The translations under genes and the position numbers were made by a program. This document shows positions 6,588 to 7,780 of a DNA stretch of 7,780 bases, one piece after another. This DNA is from Acidobacteriota bacterium (lineage in GTDB: Bacteria > Acidobacteriota > Polarisedimenticolia > J045), in the NCBI GenBank assembly GCA_027064265.1, contig JAMOQA010000055.1, forward strand, positions 1 through 7,780. The letters run 5' to 3'. Under the pieces are notes generated by a model that was given only the letters and a program-made list of their open reading frames with translations, had not been told where the DNA came from and ran no database searches. Each line of letters begins with the position of its first letter. Position 1 is the first letter of the stretch.

Positions 6588-7342
6588 GGCCGTCCTCCCG
6601 GGGCCATGCCGGCGACCGCCTCGTCCCAGGGCTCGAACGGCCCCGCCCCGGCGAGGACGATCTCCCGGGTCGCGTCCGCCCCGTGCCGCGCCAGGGGGTC
6701 CAGCACCGACAGGTAGGGGACGAACGGTCGCCCGGGGAGCTGGGGGTAGGGCGCGGGCTCGTAGCGCTGGAAGTACGTCTCGACGTCGGGCAGGGGGAAG
6801 ACGCCGTCCTCGACCATGTAGCCGAGGGAGCCCCGCGCGGCCAGGTAGCTGCCGGCGCCGAGCCGGCGCAACAGGTCGGCGATCCGCGCCGAGCGCCGGC
6901 CGGCGGAGCCGAGGGACGAGCTCTCGACGAACCGGGGCGAGAACCCCAGCCTCGCGGCGATTTCCCGGACGAGGGCGGCGTTCATCGCGGCGAGGTTCTC
7001 CCAGTCCCGGCGGATCCAGGGCTCCACGAGGGCCAGCGCCCCGTCCCGGTGGGCGCAGCGGGCCCAGGCGTGGTGGAGGGTCTCGAGGAACCGCCGCCGG
7101 AATGTCTCGTCGAGGAGGGGACGAGCCTCCCGCAGGGGGACCCGGCCGCCGTGGGCGACCGGCAGGGTGATCCACGTCACCGTCCCGTCCGGAAGCAGGA
7201 GCCGGTTCCGGTGGTGGAACGAACGCCGGCAGAACTGGAAGTCGTCGAGGAAGACGAAGACATCGGCCGCCGCGAGCAGGGCGAAGTAGCCGGTCCACGG
7301 CAGGAACGTCGGCTGCATCATCGCCACCGACGGCCGCTTCAT
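6584..7342 (-). CDS. WbqC-family protein (polysaccharide locus protein of uncertain reaction)
   Basis: 252 aa, close to the usual ~230 to 250 of the WbqC family. Family hallmarks seen: MMQPTFLPWTGYFALLAAADVFVFLDDFQFCRRSFHHRNRL across residues 8-48, with QPT.LPW.GYF, the acidic FLDDFQF and the RS..HRNR block; WITLPV at 57-62; GSYLAARGSLGYM at 164-176, matching the family's 'TYLSG.G...Y' block; and VPYLSVLDPLARHG at 208-221, the 'LSILDLLFN.G' block near the C-terminus. WbqC homologues are common in O-antigen, capsule and exopolysaccharide clusters, and I know of no firmly settled reaction for the family. No signal peptide or membrane segment, so cytosolic. Start is ATG 7342, overlapping the formyltransferase stop by 4 bases, with a G-rich GGGGGGA seven bases upstream. 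Its position between a formyltransferase and a flippase suggests a role in making or modifying the glycan repeat unit. Confidence 0.9.
   Translation of the reverse strand: MKRPSVAMMQPTFLPWTGYFALLAAADVFVFLDDFQFCRRSFHHRNRLLLPDGTVTWITLPVAHGGRVPLREARPLLDETFRRRFLETLHHAWARCAHRDGALALVEPWIRRDWENLAAMNAALVREIAARLGFSPRFVESSSLGSAGRRSARIADLLRRLGAGSYLAARGSLGYMVEDGVFPLPDVETYFQRYEPAPYPQLPGRPFVPYLSVLDPLARHGADATREIVLAGAGPFEPWDEAVAGMAPGGRP
6594..6599 (-). promoter_or_regulatory. Shine-Dalgarno site fixing the GTG start of the flippase gene
   Basis: On the - strand GGGAGG ends six bases before GTG at 6587, inside the last codons of the WbqC-family gene. It decides the GTG start over the long upstream open frame. 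Confidence 0.7.
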
Positions 7343-7780
7343 CGCCCGGTCCCCCCGAGACGTTCCCCCGCCCGGAGCGGGGAGGTCGCACGGTGGCGCA
7401 GGAGGCGGAGAGCGCCGCTTCCCGCCACCACCAGCGGGGTGGCGCCCCCCTCGAGCACCGTGCCCGGCGGCGCGGTCCGGGAGGGGGTTTCCACCCGCAC
7501 CGCCTCGAGGATCACGTTCCCCCCGTCCTCCCTCGCCGACCGGACCCAGCCCCGCCAGCCCTCGGCGAGGACGAGGCGCCGGATCTCGTCCGCCGGCCGC
7601 GTCCAGTCCACGACCCCGTCGCGGCGCCGGCGCACCGGGAGGGGAGCTTCCCCCGGGGGCTGGGGTACCCGGGGCCAGCCCGCGGGGTCCTCCCGCAGGA
7701 GGGCAGCGAGCAGCTCCTCCGCCGCCCGGTGGGCACGATCCAGGATCGCCTCCCAGTCGTCGTCCGGTCCGATGGCGAAG
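7339..7780 (-). CDS. formyltransferase-family protein, C-terminal part (5' end outside window)
   Basis: The frame is open to the right edge and shows 146 residues, all beyond the catalytic N-terminal formyltransferase domain except its last helix. Seen: FAIGPDDDWEAILDRAHRAAEELLAALL, as in the helix that ends the catalytic domain; a linker with PQPPGEAPLPVRRRRDGVVDWTRPADEIRRLV, matching the family's 'Q..GEA.Y..R...DG.IDW..PA.EI' junction; then a small beta-rich tail (NVILEAVRVETP, GTVLEGGATPLVVAGSGALRLL) like the OB-type C-terminal domain of methionyl-tRNA formyltransferase relatives. These enzymes pass a formyl group from N10-formyl-tetrahydrofolate to an amine. Because the gene is overlapped by a WbqC gene in a polysaccharide operon, the likely substrate is an amino group on a nucleotide sugar rather than Met-tRNA. 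The catalytic Asn-His-Asp residues are outside the window, so activity cannot be judged. The in-frame GTG at 7635 is internal, not the start. Confidence 0.8.
   Translation of the reverse strand, partial: FAIGPDDDWEAILDRAHRAAEELLAALLREDPAGWPRVPQPPGEAPLPVRRRRDGVVDWTRPADEIRRLVLAEGWRGWVRSAREDGGNVILEAVRVETPSRTAPPGTVLEGGATPLVVAGSGALRLLRHRATSPLRAGERLGGTGR

Noticed and set aside
4671..6716. 681-codon + strand open frame under the transferase and flippase genes
   Set aside because: Arg/Gly/Glu/Asp/Gln-rich shadow; the opposite strand has a clear membrane-protein pattern and ribosome sites.
6588..7391. Upstream extension of the flippase frame to a 783-residue protein
   Set aside because: The extra residues lie inside the WbqC gene in another phase and lack membrane character; GTG 6587 with GGGAGG is the better start.
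1860..7520. Frequent CTCGAG/CCTCGAGG palindromes scattered through the window
   Set aside because: They fall mostly at Leu-Glu codon pairs (CTC GAG) in real genes and have no regular spacing; explained by codon preference at high GC rather than by a repeat family or binding-site array.
1..7780. Search for tRNA, rRNA, CRISPR arrays, IS ends, att sites or toxin-antitoxin pairs
   Set aside because: No cloverleaf with a conserved T-loop, no regularly spaced direct repeats, no transposase or integrase motifs, and no small paired genes were seen.

Overview
The window is a very GC-rich chromosomal segment (roughly 70 to 75% G+C by eye, with G/C at nearly every third codon position). It comes from a bacterium with a Gram-negative type envelope, judging by two membrane-anchored family 1 lytic transglycosylases and a surface-polysaccharide block. 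I cannot fix the phylum from this sequence alone; high-GC environmental lineages such as Acidobacteriota, Myxococcota or deltaproteobacterial relatives would all fit. There is no sign of phage, IS element, CRISPR or RNA gene.

Left end, + strand: the last ~176 codons of a class III PLP aminotransferase that I recognise as L-lysine 6-transaminase (lat), closed by a strong GC palindrome. It is followed by a complete MltD-like lytic transglycosylase with a C-terminal LysM-like repeat, starting at a TTG behind an excellent Shine-Dalgarno. Facing it tail-to-tail across 27 bases is a second, different lytic transglycosylase on the - strand, the MltF type (periplasmic solute-binding-like domain plus SLT domain). 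Two peptidoglycan-cleaving enzymes of different architecture are therefore neighbours.

Right half, - strand: a tightly packed operon entering from beyond the right edge. In order of transcription it holds the C-terminal part of a formyltransferase-family protein (probably a sugar N-formyltransferase), a WbqC-family protein, a Wzx/MATE-type polysaccharide flippase, and a GT-B-fold glycosyl/glycerophosphotransferase-like protein. Each of the three junctions is a 4-base stop/start overlap (ATGA, GTGA, ATGA), a sign of translational coupling. A 9-bp GC hairpin lies just past the last stop codon. Together these genes look like the distal part of a surface-glycan (O-antigen, capsule or exopolysaccharide) locus, probably for a glycan with an N-formylated amino sugar: precursor modification, transfer and export across the inner membrane.

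No stretch longer than 300 bases is without a gene. I do not see a wholly new type of system. The points most worth a second look are the coupled formyltransferase-WbqC-flippase-transferase block, the divergent transferase with altered motifs, and the pair of convergent lytic transglycosylases.
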